Assembly (NCBI RefSeq): GCF_035917455.1
Contig: NZ_CP109078.1
Location: 5,440,001-5,504,000 of the forward strand
Length of the DNA stretch: 64,000 bases
Source of the DNA: Micromonospora sp. NBC_01796
Lineage (GTDB): Bacteria; Actinomycetota; Actinomycetes; Mycobacteriales; Micromonosporaceae
Direction: 5' to 3'
Within the stretch, counting starts at the first letter, position 1, and every line of letters begins with the position of its first letter. Shown one piece after another: positions 52,283 to 62,055 of the stretch. Made by a program: the position numbers and the translations under genes. The notes beneath the pieces are model-generated. The model did no database searches and was not told the origin of the DNA. It saw only the letters and a program-made list of their open reading frames with translations.

Positions 52283-53566
52283 TCAGCGGGACTGACGAGC
52301 GGCCCGGCCACGACTAGGAGGATCGCTACTTCGCACAGCGATCACCTCCACCTGTCGGACCGGACCGGAACGCAACGATCGTACACCCGCCCCGCGCTGG
52401 GACGAATTCCGCCGATCATCCGGTCCGTACCCTCCCTGAACGGCCTGCCCACGCGGGCGCTGGGACCGTGCCGGGCGGTCCGGGCGGCGGCTGACCAGGA
52501 GCGCCAGAACCGTGGCGAACAGCGGCAGCCAGGCCAGCCGGGCGACCACCCAGAGCGGACGGTCCGGGACGGTGTGCAGGCCGGTCAGGGCGGCGCCGCC
52601 GGACAACCGGGCACCGAGCACGGTCACCGTCACCAGCGCCGTCTGGTGCCACAGGTACACCGACATCGCCGCGCCGTTGACGGCCAGGACCGGCGTCGAC
52701 CACCGGGGCCGTTCCAGCAGCCGGGCCAGTCCCGGCCGGAGCAGCAGTGCGCAGCCGACCTGGGCGAGCGCGAGACAGACCGTGAACAGCGACGGCGGGT
52801 CGAGGTTGGACCGGCCGGCACCCGGCACACCGACCGCGCTCGCCGGGTAGCCGGCCACCAGGACCAGCGCGGCCATCCCGGCAACCCCACCGACGACCAA
52901 CCGGGTTCCGGTCCGCCGATCGCGCGGCTCCCCGCCGGCCAGCGCCACCCCGATCGCGTACGGGACCAGCCAGGCGGCGACCACGCCCAGCGGCACCACC
53001 CAGCCCGGTACGCCACCGGGGCGCACCCGCCCGGTCAGGTCGACCACCGCGACCAGTACGACCGCCGGCAGCACCACGCCGAGCACGCCCACCCGCCGCA
53101 GTGCCCCGCGCAGTGGTCGGGTGAGCAGCGCCAGCGCGACGAACGGCAGCAGGAACCAGAGCGGGCTGACCACCAGCGTCGCCACGGTCCGCAGGGTCCC
53201 CACCGGAACACCCCCCACCACCGCCACCGCCAGTACGCCACCCCAGCAGCCGAGCAGTACGCCGACCGGCCCGACCAGCCGCCCCAGCCGTCGCCCGTAC
53301 CAGAGCCGGTAACCGCCCCTCGCGTCGTTGTCGGGGCGGGACGAGTCGAGGGAGCGGGCCGAGGCGTAACCACCGGTGAAGAAGAACAGGCCGAGGGTCT
53401 GGAGCAGCCAGGTGACCGGCACCAGTGCCGGCATCGAGGCGAGCGGGCTGGCCTGGGTGAGCGTTCCCGCCGGTGTGAGCACCAGCGCGGTCACCAGCCA
53501 GTGGCCGAGCACCACCCCGCCGATCGCGTACGCCCGCAGCCCGTCGATGCCCCGGTCCCGGCTCAC
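52283..53566 (-). CDS. Acyltransferase 3 family membrane protein
   Basis: A 427-residue protein with about ten transmembrane segments. The family start RDRGIDGLRAYAIGGVVLGHWLV has the active-site His, and LQTLGLFFFTGGYASARSL and NGAAMSVYLWHQTALV are typical of the acyltransferase 3 (OafA-like) fold, which acylates sugars or exported glycolipids at the membrane. The last 65 residues are a basic, Arg/Ser/Pro-rich tail without membrane segments, longer than usual. GTG overlaps the stop of the alpha/beta hydrolase gene (GTGA). Confidence 0.85.
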   Translation of the reverse strand: MSRDRGIDGLRAYAIGGVVLGHWLVTALVLTPAGTLTQASPLASMPALVPVTWLLQTLGLFFFTGGYASARSLDSSRPDNDARGGYRLWYGRRLGRLVGPVGVLLGCWGGVLAVAVVGGVPVGTLRTVATLVVSPLWFLLPFVALALLTRPLRGALRRVGVLGVVLPAVVLVAVVDLTGRVRPGGVPGWVVPLGVVAAWLVPYAIGVALAGGEPRDRRTGTRLVVGGVAGMAALVLVAGYPASAVGVPGAGRSNLDPPSLFTVCLALAQVGCALLLRPGLARLLERPRWSTPVLAVNGAAMSVYLWHQTALVTVTVLGARLSGGAALTGLHTVPDRPLWVVARLAWLPLFATVLALLVSRRPDRPARSQRPRGQAVQGGYGPDDRRNSSQRGAGVRSLRSGPVRQVEVIAVRSSDPPSRGRAARQSR

Positions 53567-54507
53567 CGGGACACCTCCGCCCCACGGCCGAGCGCGACCC
53601 GGGCGATCGCGCTCAGGGCACCGGTGCCGGGGACGAGGTAACCGTCATGTCCGGTCACCCCGTCCGTCGGCAGGGTCAGGGCCCCGAACGCCGGATCGGC
53701 CGGTCTGGTGCCGTGCCCGAGGCCGAGCAGCCGTACCTGCGGGATGCGGCGGATCCAGTCGGCCGGTGCCTCGGCCGCCCACACCCGGGCCGTGCTGTGC
53801 AGGTCACCCACCCGATCGGCACCCATACCGATGCCACCCACGGTCACCAGGTCGGTCACCTGGGCCGGCAGGCCGGGCGCGGCCAGGCCGACCACCACCG
53901 CCCCGTAGCTGTGTCCGATCAGCGTGATCGTCGCCGCCGGCCGGTGCGCCGCCAGCGACTCGGTCAGCGAGGTCAGCCTCGCCGCACCGGACCGTGCACT
54001 GCTCTCCCGGACGGCGGCCCAGCCGAGCCCGTCCGGCGGGTCGTAACCGAGCCAGGCGAGCACCGCCACGCGAGCGCGGGGGTCGTCGGCGCGCAGTTGG
54101 TCGTACAGGTGACGGGCCTGCGTCGCCGGGGCGCGGCGGGCGACACCGCCCAACCCCCGGTCGAAGTCGCGCAGCGTGGTGTCCACCCCCGGCACCAGGA
54201 CCACTATCCGGTCGGCGGTGGCCAGGTCGCCGAGGACCTCGACCGCGAGCCCGTCGCCACGCGGGTCGAAGGCCAGGAACCGGCGTCCGGCGTCAACCCA
54301 CCCCGCGTACGGCGCACCCGCCGCCCGCATCGCCGACGCGACCACCGGGTACGCCCCGACGAACCCGCCGACCACCGCCGGCGTCCCGGCTGCCGCGGCC
54401 GGTGGTGGGCGCAGCAGTGCCGGCGGTGAGCCGAGCAGTCCCAGCCCGAGCAGCAGCACCACCGACCCGCGCAGCGGTAGTCGCCGTATCGTCGCCCGTC
54501 GCGTCAT
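53563..54507 (-). CDS. Alpha/beta hydrolase, DUF1023 family
   Basis: A 314-residue exported hydrolase. After a Tat/Sec-like basic and hydrophobic start come RIVVLVPGVDTTLRDFD, the nucleophile elbow TLIGHSYGAVVVGLAA (Ser in GHSYG) and VTVGGIGMGADRV, the DUF1023 pattern. The ATG at 54507 is preferred to GTG 54531 because of the GGGG ribosome site and signal-peptide geometry. It is coupled to an acyltransferase 3 gene, so the two may add and remove acyl groups on the same envelope molecule; this is inference. Confidence 0.82.
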   Translation of the reverse strand: MTRRATIRRLPLRGSVVLLLGLGLLGSPPALLRPPPAAAAGTPAVVGGFVGAYPVVASAMRAAGAPYAGWVDAGRRFLAFDPRGDGLAVEVLGDLATADRIVVLVPGVDTTLRDFDRGLGGVARRAPATQARHLYDQLRADDPRARVAVLAWLGYDPPDGLGWAAVRESSARSGAARLTSLTESLAAHRPAATITLIGHSYGAVVVGLAAPGLPAQVTDLVTVGGIGMGADRVGDLHSTARVWAAEAPADWIRRIPQVRLLGLGHGTRPADPAFGALTLPTDGVTGHDGYLVPGTGALSAIARVALGRGAEVSR

Positions 54508-54636
54508 CGCGAATCCCCGTCCGGTCGTCACCGACCCGGATCGGTCGGCGTGGACCGGAAGAATGCGGACTCGGCCACCGCCTGCGCGTCACTCCGGAGA
54601 GCCGTTCCCGGCGTACCTCCACGGTGCTACCCGGTG

Positions 54637-55299
54637 CTACTCGCCGGCGGCGACCAGGCCCGACTCGTACGCGACGACAACCGCCTGGGCGCGGTCGCGC
54701 AGGCCCAGCTTGGCCAGGATCCGGCCGACGTGGGTCTTGACCGTCTGCTCCGCCACCACCAGGTCGGTGGCGATCTCCCCGTTCGAGCGGCCGCGCGCGA
54801 TCAGCCGGAGCACCTCGGTCTCCCGCGCGGTGAGCGCGGCCAACGAGGTCGGCCGGGGCCGGTCCGGGGCGGGGCGGGCGGCGAACTCGGCGATCAGCCG
54901 GCGGGTCACCGCCGGGGCGAGCAGGGCGTCACCGGCGGCGACCACCCGGACCGCGTGCACCAGCTCGGCGGCGGGCGCGTCCTTGAGCAGGAAGCCGCTG
55001 GCTCCGGCCCGGAGCGCCTCGAAGACGTAGTCGTCCAGGTCGAACGTGGTCAGGATCAGCACCCGGGGGCGGTCGGCGGCCCGGTCGCCGAGCAGTTGCC
55101 GGGTCGCGGCCAATCCGTCGAGGACCGGCATCCGTACGTCCATCAGCACCACGTCCGGGTCGAGCCGGCGGGCGGCGCTGACCGCCTCGGCACCGTTGGC
55201 GGCGTCGCCGACCACCAGCAGGTCGGGCTGGGCGGCGAGCAGGGCGCCGAAGCCCTGCCGGACCATCGCCTGGTCGTCGGCGATCAGCACCCGGATCAT
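54637..55299 (-). CDS. NarL/LuxR family response regulator
   Basis: A 220-residue two-component regulator. The receiver domain (about 1-120) has Asp in DVVLMDVRMPVLDG as phosphorylation site and Lys in GASGFLLKDAP. The C-terminal LuxR-type helix-turn-helix is LTARETEVLRLIARGRSNGEIATDLVVAEQTVKTHV. ATG at 55299 overlaps the stop of the sensor kinase gene (ATGA). Target genes are unknown; the adjacent hydrolase/acyltransferase pair starts about 130 bp downstream on the same strand. Confidence 0.92.
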   Translation of the reverse strand: MIRVLIADDQAMVRQGFGALLAAQPDLLVVGDAANGAEAVSAARRLDPDVVLMDVRMPVLDGLAATRQLLGDRAADRPRVLILTTFDLDDYVFEALRAGASGFLLKDAPAAELVHAVRVVAAGDALLAPAVTRRLIAEFAARPAPDRPRPTSLAALTARETEVLRLIARGRSNGEIATDLVVAEQTVKTHVGRILAKLGLRDRAQAVVVAYESGLVAAGE

Positions 55300-56543
55300 C
55301 GCGCTTCCCCCTCGGTGGTCCGGTACGGCAGCACGGCGGTCACGGTGAAGCCGTCCACGGTCGGCCCGGCGGTGAACGTACCGCCGAGCAGTCGGGCCCG
55401 TTCGCGCATCCCGATCAGCCCGTGCCCGGCCGGTGGCTCGGTCGGGCCGGGCGTACCGCCGAGGTTGTCGACGCGTACGCCGAGATCCTGTTCACCCGGT
55501 CGCAGGGTGACCCGGACCGGCGCGCCCGGGGCGTGCCGGGCGGCGTTGGCCAGCGCCTCCTGGACGATCCGGTACGCGGCCAGCCCGACCGCCTCCGGCG
55601 GCTCCGGTGCCCCGGCCGGCGGGGTGCCCTGCTCCAGGGTCACCGTCATCCCGGCCCGCCCGGCGGTGTCGACCAGCTCCGGTAGGTCGGCGAGTCCCGG
55701 CTGCGGTGCGGTCTGCGGGGTGCCGGACTCGCTGCGCAGCACGCCGAGCAGCCGCCGCATGTCGGTCAGCGCGCTGCGCGCCGAGGCGGCGATCGCGGTG
55801 AACTCGGCCCGCGCCGGCTCCGGCAGCGCGTCGAGCCGGTACGGCGCCGTCTCCGCCTGCACCGCGATCATCGACATGTGGTGGGCGACCACGTCGTGCA
55901 TCTCCCGGGCGATCCTGGTGCGTTCCTCCAGCACCGCCCGCCGGGCTTGGGCCAGCTCGCTGAGTTCGGCCTGCTCCGCCAGGGCCTGCTGGCTCATCCG
56001 GCGCCGCCGGACCTGGTCGCCGACGACGAGTACGGCGACCACGAGGACCACCACCCCGTACGCGTTTCCGCGTTCCGGGACGGTCGCGAAGACCGGGACC
56101 AGGGTGAGCAGACCGGCCCAGGCGGCGACCCCGGTTGGCACCCGGGAGGCGAGCACGACGAGGACGAAGAGGAAGCCGACGATCTGGACCGGGTTCCACG
56201 GCCAGGGCTCGTCCGGGGTGGCGTCGACGGTGCCGAGGAAGAGCAGGGGGTAGGCGATCCGCCAGGCCCAGAGTGGTCGGCGGGGCGCCAGCGCCACCGG
56301 CAGCGTCGAGCCGATCGCCAGCCCGATCGCGTACGGGCCGGGCAGATCGCGGAGGTCGATCAGGTACCCGATGGCGACGAAGGTGAGGCCGGTCAGCGCC
56401 AGCACGGCGACCGGGATCAGCACCCGCCGCAGGCGTCCCCACCGGCGCGTCGGTTTCCCCGGCCGGTGCCGCTCGTCCGGGCCGACGAACAGCCGGCGCA
56501 GGTCCCCCAGTGCGGCGCGAACCGGGTCGTCGGGTTGCTCCAT
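55296..56543 (-). CDS. Sensor histidine kinase, HPK7 (NarX/DesK) type
   Basis: A 415-residue membrane kinase. Four to five transmembrane segments lie between about residues 45 and 165, with little outside the membrane, so it probably senses membrane state or an intramembrane ligand. The HisKA_3 box is ARRAVLEERTRIAREMHDVV with the phosphoacceptor His in EMHDVVAHHMS. The ATPase domain ends with GHGLIGMRERARLLGG. Start at ATG 56543 is supported by TAGCGT seven bases upstream; GTG 56582 would be longer. Confidence 0.9.
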   Translation of the reverse strand: MEQPDDPVRAALGDLRRLFVGPDERHRPGKPTRRWGRLRRVLIPVAVLALTGLTFVAIGYLIDLRDLPGPYAIGLAIGSTLPVALAPRRPLWAWRIAYPLLFLGTVDATPDEPWPWNPVQIVGFLFVLVVLASRVPTGVAAWAGLLTLVPVFATVPERGNAYGVVVLVVAVLVVGDQVRRRRMSQQALAEQAELSELAQARRAVLEERTRIAREMHDVVAHHMSMIAVQAETAPYRLDALPEPARAEFTAIAASARSALTDMRRLLGVLRSESGTPQTAPQPGLADLPELVDTAGRAGMTVTLEQGTPPAGAPEPPEAVGLAAYRIVQEALANAARHAPGAPVRVTLRPGEQDLGVRVDNLGGTPGPTEPPAGHGLIGMRERARLLGGTFTAGPTVDGFTVTAVLPYRTTEGEAR

Positions 56544-56550
56544 CCCCCGA

Positions 56551-56556
56551 ACGCTA
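56551..56556 (-). promoter_or_regulatory. -10 element TAGCGT of the two-component operon
   Basis: On the minus strand TAGCGT ends seven bases before ATG 56543, which suggests a leaderless start. Confidence 0.5.
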
Positions 56557-56704
56557 CGGCGCGGGCTCCGACCGGTCGTCACGCTCGGGTGCGATCCTGC
56601 TCGTCGTACCCAGGTATGACGGACCGGTTCGGGTCGGTCGCCGGACCGGACCAGTTGCCGGGTCGGTGTGGCGCGGCCCGTTCTGACCTGGCCCGCGTTA
56701 CTGC

Positions 56705-57516
<812 letters not shown>

Positions 57517-57577
57517 GCCGGACGGGACCACCCGCACGCGCTCGACAACACGCACCCAACCTTTGGAGGAGCTACAC

Positions 57578-58345
57578 GTGTCTGGACTCCTGGCCGGTAA
57601 GCGGCTGCTCGTCACCGGTGTCATCACCGACCAGTCGATCGCCTTCTCGGTGGCGAAGCTCGCCCAGGAGAACGGCGCGACCGTCGTCCTCACCGGGTTC
57701 GGGCGGCTCTCGCTGGTCGAGCGGATCGCCAAGCGGCTGCCCGCGCCCGCGCCGGTGATCGAGCTGGACGTGACGAACGCCGAGCAGTTGGCCGGGCTCG
57801 CCGACCGGGTACGCGAGCACGTCGACGGCCTCGACGGGGTGGTGCACTCGGTCGGGTTCGCGCCGGCGAGCTGCCTCGGTGGGGGCTTCCTCGACGCCCC
57901 GTGGGAGGACGTGGCCACCGCGCTGCACGTCTCCACGTACTCGTACAAGTCGCTGGCGATGGCGGCGCTGCCGCTGATGTCGTCCGGCGGCTCGGTGGTC
58001 GGGCTCACCTTCGACGCCACCAAGGCGTGGCCGGTCTACGACTGGATGGGCGTGGCCAAGGCCGGGCTGGAGTCCGCCTCCCGCTACCTGGCGCTGCACC
58101 TGGGCAAGAAGGGGATCCGCAGCAACCTGGTCTCGGCCGGTCCGCTGCGCACCATGGCGGCCAAGTCGATCCCCGGCTTCGAGCAGTTCGAGAACGCCTG
58201 GGCCGAGCGCGCCCCGCTGGGCTGGGACCTGACCGACCAGGAACCGGCCGCGCGGGCCTGCCTGGCGCTGCTCTCCGACTGGTTCCCGGCCACCACGGGT
58301 GAGATCGTGCACGTCGACGGCGGATACCACGCCCTCGGCGCCTGA
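57578..58345 (+). CDS. fabI: Enoyl-ACP reductase (InhA/FabI)
   Basis: A 255-residue NADH-dependent enoyl-ACP reductase. The divergent SDR motif is LLVTGVITDQSIAFSVAKLAQ, followed by VHSVGFAP, and the Tyr-x6-Lys active site is YDWMGVAKAGLE. LVSAGPLRTMAAKSIPGF is the substrate-loop region as in InhA, the isoniazid and triclosan target. GTG at 57578 has GGAGG seven bases upstream; the frame five codons longer is excluded because it contains that site. Operon with fabG (61-bp gap). Confidence 0.94.
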   Translation: MSGLLAGKRLLVTGVITDQSIAFSVAKLAQENGATVVLTGFGRLSLVERIAKRLPAPAPVIELDVTNAEQLAGLADRVREHVDGLDGVVHSVGFAPASCLGGGFLDAPWEDVATALHVSTYSYKSLAMAALPLMSSGGSVVGLTFDATKAWPVYDWMGVAKAGLESASRYLALHLGKKGIRSNLVSAGPLRTMAAKSIPGFEQFENAWAERAPLGWDLTDQEPAARACLALLSDWFPATTGEIVHVDGGYHALGA

Positions 58346-58433
58346 CGCGTCCGGTAGGGCCCCGGGGTAACCGCGCTCGCTCCGGCCCGGGGTCCTGCCA
58401 CGCCGCGCGCGTGGCCGCGCGAGAATACGTTCC

Positions 58434-59462
58434 ATGGCGTACGAGGCACTGCTGCTGGTCGGATTCGGCGGCCCGGAACGGCCCGACGACGTGTTGCCGT
58501 TCCTGGCGAACGTGACCCGAGGCCGTGGCGTGCCCCCCGAGCGGCTGGCCCAGGTCGCCGAGCACTACCAGCACTTCGGTGGCGTCTCCCCGATCAACCA
58601 GCAGAACCGTGACCTGCTCGCGGCGATCCGGGCCGACTTCGCCGCGAACGGCGTCGACCTTCCGCTCTACTGGGGCAACCGGAACTGGCACCCGCTGCTC
58701 GCCGACACCGTGGCCGAGATGCGCGCCGACGGGATCGGCACCGCCCTCGCCTTCGTCACCAGCGCGTACGGCGGCTACTCCTCCTGCCGGCAGTACCAGG
58801 AGGACCTGGTCGCCGCCCGCTCGGCGGTCGGGCCGGAGGCGCCGATGATCGACAAGCTGCGCCAGTTCTGGGACCACCCCGGCTTCGTCGAGCCGCACGC
58901 CGACGCGGTCCGGGCCGCGCTGGCCACGCTCGACCCGGCCCGCCGGGCCAGCACCCGGCTGGTCTTCACCGCCCACTCGGTGCCCACCGCGATGGCCGCC
59001 GCCGCCGGACCCCAGGGCGGACGGTACGTGGCACAGCTACGCGAGACCGCCGCCCTGGTCGCCGCCGCGGCCGCCCCCGACCTGCCGTACGACCTGGTGT
59101 GGCAGAGCCGGTCCGGCCCGCCGCACGTCCCGTGGCTGGAGCCGGACATCAACGACCACCTCGCGGTGCTGGCCGCCGACGGGGTCAGCTCGGTGGTGGT
59201 CAGCCCGATCGGGTTCGTCTCCGACCACCTGGAGGTGGTGTGGGACCTGGACACCGAGGCTGCCGCCACGGCGAAGCAGCTCGGGCTGGACTACGCCCGC
59301 GCCGCCACCCCCGGCACCGATCCCCGGTTCGTCGCCATGGTGCGGGAGCTGGTCATCGAGCGGGTTAACCCGCCGGATACGTCGCCGCGACGTCGCCTGG
59401 GTACGCTCCCGGTCTGGGACACCTGCCCGGCGGGTTGCTGTGTGCCGGCCCGGCGCCCCTGA
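58434..59462 (+). CDS. hemH: Ferrochelatase / coproporphyrin ferrochelatase
   Basis: A 342-residue protein that inserts iron into a porphyrin; in actinobacteria the substrate is coproporphyrin III. LLVGFGGPERPDDVLPFL opens the protein, YWGNRNWHPLLADTV, TSAYGGYSSCRQYQED and FTAHSVPTAM (catalytic His) follow, and SPIGFVSDHLEVVWDLDTEA ends the fold. Cysteines at the C-terminus (DTCPAGCCVPARRP) are notable: actinobacterial ferrochelatases hold a 2Fe-2S cluster using C-terminal Cys plus one internal Cys (here perhaps in SSCRQY). It is the third gene after fabG-fabI. Confidence 0.93.
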   Translation: MAYEALLLVGFGGPERPDDVLPFLANVTRGRGVPPERLAQVAEHYQHFGGVSPINQQNRDLLAAIRADFAANGVDLPLYWGNRNWHPLLADTVAEMRADGIGTALAFVTSAYGGYSSCRQYQEDLVAARSAVGPEAPMIDKLRQFWDHPGFVEPHADAVRAALATLDPARRASTRLVFTAHSVPTAMAAAAGPQGGRYVAQLRETAALVAAAAAPDLPYDLVWQSRSGPPHVPWLEPDINDHLAVLAADGVSSVVVSPIGFVSDHLEVVWDLDTEAAATAKQLGLDYARAATPGTDPRFVAMVRELVIERVNPPDTSPRRRLGTLPVWDTCPAGCCVPARRP

Positions 59463-59510
59463 CCACCGGGTCGGGACCGCGGGCGGGACGAGGCGTAGCG
59501 AGGGGACGGC

Positions 59511-60290
59511 ATGAGGGATCGGAAGCCCGTGCAGAGCTGGCTCACCGACATGGACGGCGTGCTGGTGCACGAGGGACAGCCGGTACCGGGGGCGCCCGAG
59601 TTCATCAACCGGCTGCGCTCGTCCGGCAAGCCGTTCCTGGTGCTGACCAACAACTCCATCTACACCCCACGGGACCTCCAGGCCCGGTTGGCCCGGATGG
59701 GCTTCGAGGTGCCCGAGCAGGCGATCTGGACGGCGGCGCTGGCCACCGCGCAGTTCCTCGCCGACCAGCGCCCCGGCGGCACCGCGTACGTGATCGGCGA
59801 GGCGGGTTTGACCACGGCCATGCACGCCGTCGGTTACATCCTCACCGACTTCGCCCCGGACTACGTGGTGCTGGGGGAGACCCGGACGTACAGCTTCGAG
59901 GCGATCACCAAGGCGGTCCGGCTGATCGAGGCCGGGGCCCGTTTCATCTGCACCAACCCGGACGTGACCGGGCCGTCGAACGAGGGTCTGCTGCCGGCCG
60001 CGGGTTCGGTCGCGGCGATGATCTCGAAGGCGACCGGGGTGGAGCCGTACTTCGTCGGCAAGCCCAATCCGATGATGATGCGGTCGGCGCTGAACACCAT
60101 CAACGCGCATTCCGAGTCCACCGCGATGATCGGCGACCGGATGGACACCGACATCCTCTGTGGACTGGAGGCCGGGCTGGAAACCATCCTGGTGCTCACC
60201 GGGATCAGCACCAAGATCGAGGCGGAGCGTTACCCGTACCGGCCGTCGCGGATCATCAACTCGGTGGTCGACCTGATGGACGAGATCTGA
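59511..60290 (+). CDS. HAD-IIA family phosphatase (NagD-like)
   Basis: A 259-residue phosphatase. Motif I is SWLTDMDGVLVHEG (nucleophile Asp in DMDG), motif II VLTNNSIYTPRDL, the C2a cap lies between, motif III Lys in VGKPNPMMM and motif IV MIGDRMDTDILCGLEAGL. The family dephosphorylates nucleotides, sugar phosphates or 4-nitrophenyl phosphate; the natural substrate here is unknown. GAGGGGA precedes the ATG. The stop codon lies in a hairpin shared with the convergent gene. Confidence 0.9.
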   Translation: MRDRKPVQSWLTDMDGVLVHEGQPVPGAPEFINRLRSSGKPFLVLTNNSIYTPRDLQARLARMGFEVPEQAIWTAALATAQFLADQRPGGTAYVIGEAGLTTAMHAVGYILTDFAPDYVVLGETRTYSFEAITKAVRLIEAGARFICTNPDVTGPSNEGLLPAAGSVAAMISKATGVEPYFVGKPNPMMMRSALNTINAHSESTAMIGDRMDTDILCGLEAGLETILVLTGISTKIEAERYPYRPSRIINSVVDLMDEI

Positions 60291-60313
60291 CCCGAGCGCG
60301 GGTGGTCGGGTCA
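60288..60313. terminator. Hairpin formed by two opposing stop codons
   Basis: TGACCCGA (60288-60295) and TCGGGTCA (60306-60313) form a perfect 8-bp stem with a ten-base loop. The left arm begins with the TGA of the HAD-IIA gene and the right arm carries the complement of the TGA of the convergent gene. Confidence 0.55.
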
Positions 60314-61102
60314 GGCGGCCAGCGGGGCGTTGCAGGCGGCCACCAGGGCACGCCGGCAGGCCACCGTCAGCGGACGCAGGGCGGCGTCGCGCTGCTGTGC
60401 CTCGTACCCGTTGACCGCACCGCCCGGTGCGACGTGTTCGGCCAGTGCCAGCACCTGGTCGAGCACGCTGGCCCGGGCGAACAGCCGGCGGGCCCGCGGG
60501 TCGAAGCCCGGCGGCAGGTCGGTCCCGCCGTCCGGCCGGCGCAGCGCGGCCAGGGCGCCGGCCAGCTCGGGCCGCCAGTGGGCCACGTCGAGTCGGGTCA
60601 GCGCCGCGGTCGCCTCGGCGAGGGCGGTGGACAGGTCGGCCTCGGCCTCGGCCGGACCGGGACTGCCGAGTGCCGCGGCGGGCGCGGTCTCCGGCAGCGG
60701 GTAGACCCGCCACAGCACGGTTTCGAAGGTCACCCCGGAGCCGGAGGTGTGATTCCGCACCTCGGGGATCAGCCCCAGCGTGCCGGCGACCACCGCCTCG
60801 CCCGCGACCAGCGCCGCACCCGCGAACGGTCCGGGGCCGGGCAGGCCGCGCGGATCGCCGGGTGCGGGCAGCACCAGCCGGATCTCGTCCGGGGAGAGCT
60901 TCGACAGGGTGGGCAGGGCGTCGGCGAGCGGCACGTCGGTCCAGGTGCCGGGAGCGTCGGCGACGAGATGTTCCTCGTCACCGGCCACCTCGTCGGCGAC
61001 CTCGTCATACGGCACCAGCCCGGCGCGCCATGCGCGTACCCAGGCCACGAACCGGCTCGACCGGCGCGGCGCAAGGGTCGCCGCGCCCGTTGCGGGGGAC
61101 AT
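60311..61102 (-). CDS. Conserved actinobacterial protein of unknown function
   Basis: A 263-residue Ala-rich cytosolic protein. Recognisable blocks are FVAWVRAWRAGLVPYDEVAD, LVLPAPGDPRGLPGPGPFAGAALVAGEAV, VLWRVYPLP and AEHVAPGGAVNGYEAQQRD. These look like an intact, selected protein but I cannot name a fold or activity. TACCCT seven bases before the ATG at 61102 suggests a leaderless message. It diverges from the DUF3097 gene. Confidence 0.75.
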   Translation of the reverse strand: MSPATGAATLAPRRSSRFVAWVRAWRAGLVPYDEVADEVAGDEEHLVADAPGTWTDVPLADALPTLSKLSPDEIRLVLPAPGDPRGLPGPGPFAGAALVAGEAVVAGTLGLIPEVRNHTSGSGVTFETVLWRVYPLPETAPAAALGSPGPAEAEADLSTALAEATAALTRLDVAHWRPELAGALAALRRPDGGTDLPPGFDPRARRLFARASVLDQVLALAEHVAPGGAVNGYEAQQRDAALRPLTVACRRALVAACNAPLAA

Positions 61103-61109
61103 GCAGGCA

Positions 61110-61115
61110 AGGGTA
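61110..61115 (-). promoter_or_regulatory. -10 element TACCCT, minus strand
   Basis: TACCCT on the minus strand ends seven bases before ATG 61102. Confidence 0.5.
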
Positions 61116-61187
61116 CGTGTTCACCGCGGCCCTGTCTCGGCCCCCGGCCCGGCGGCGCGTCTGCGTCACCGATCACCCGAATCGGGT

Positions 61188-61193
61188 TAGCGT
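61188..61193 (+). promoter_or_regulatory. -10 element TAGCGT of the DUF3097 gene
   Basis: TAGCGT ends seven bases before ATG 61201 with no ribosome site in between. Confidence 0.5.
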
Positions 61194-61200
61194 CCCCGAC

Positions 61201-62016
61201 ATGGGGAGGATGTACGGCAAGGATGTGCTCGCCGGTGACTGGCGGCGACGCCGGACGGTGCCGGAGGTGGACGCCGAGCCGGACCTGGTGGTGGAGGACG
61301 CCGACTCGGGGTTCTGTGGCGCCGTGGTCGGGTTCGAGTCGGGTGCGGTGGTGCTGGAGGACCGGCGGGGTCGGCGACGCAACTTCCCGTTGCTGCCGGC
61401 GGCGTTCCTGCTCGACGGTTCCCCGGTCACGTTGCGCCGGCCAGCGCCGGCCAAGCCTCCGGGCGGGCGCCAACGCACCGCTTCCGGTTCGGTCGCCGTG
61501 GCCGGCGTACGCGCCCAGGTGGCCAAGGCCAGCCGGATCTGGGTCGAGGGGATCCACGACGCCGCGTTGGTGGAGCGGATCTGGGGCGACGACCTGCGGA
61601 TCGAGGGTGTGGTGGTGGAGCCTCTCGACGGCATCGACGAGCTGGCCGCGCACGTACGCGACTTCGGGCCCTCCCCGCAGCGTCGGCTCGGGGTGCTGGT
61701 CGACCATCTGGTGGCGGGTTCGAAGGAGAGCCGGATCGTGGCCGGGGTGACCTCCCCGCACGTGCTGGTGACCGGGCATCCGTACGTCGACGTGTGGCAG
61801 GCGGTGAAGCCGGCGAAGCTGGGCATCCGGGCGTGGCCGGTGGTGCCGCCGGGGCAGCCGTGGAAGGAGGGCGTCTGTGCGGCGCTCGGGGTGGCCGAGC
61901 CGGCGGAGATGTGGCGGTTGATCCTGTCGCGGGTGTCGAGCTTCCACGACGTCGAGACCCCGTTGATCAACGCGGTCGAGCGGTTGATCGACTTCGTCAC
62001 CGTCCCGCAGGACTGA
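61201..62016 (+). CDS. DUF3097 family protein
   Basis: A 271-residue protein of the actinobacterial DUF3097 family: RMYGKDVLAGDWRRRR start, VTLRRPAP, a central SRIWVEGIHDAALVERIWGDDLR block and VLVDHLVAGSKESRIVAGV. The WVEGIHDAALVE and VLVDHL motifs resemble the Toprim-like acidic core of primases and RNase M5 (Glu, then Asp-x-Asp-like), which suggests a nucleic-acid-processing role; this is inference. ATG at 61201 (or 61210) agrees with the leaderless promoter. Confidence 0.85.
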   Translation: MGRMYGKDVLAGDWRRRRTVPEVDAEPDLVVEDADSGFCGAVVGFESGAVVLEDRRGRRRNFPLLPAAFLLDGSPVTLRRPAPAKPPGGRQRTASGSVAVAGVRAQVAKASRIWVEGIHDAALVERIWGDDLRIEGVVVEPLDGIDELAAHVRDFGPSPQRRLGVLVDHLVAGSKESRIVAGVTSPHVLVTGHPYVDVWQAVKPAKLGIRAWPVVPPGQPWKEGVCAALGVAEPAEMWRLILSRVSSFHDVETPLINAVERLIDFVTVPQD

Positions 62017-62055
62017 TTCGGGGTCGTCGTTTCCTTGACCCGTTGGCCGAGACTG

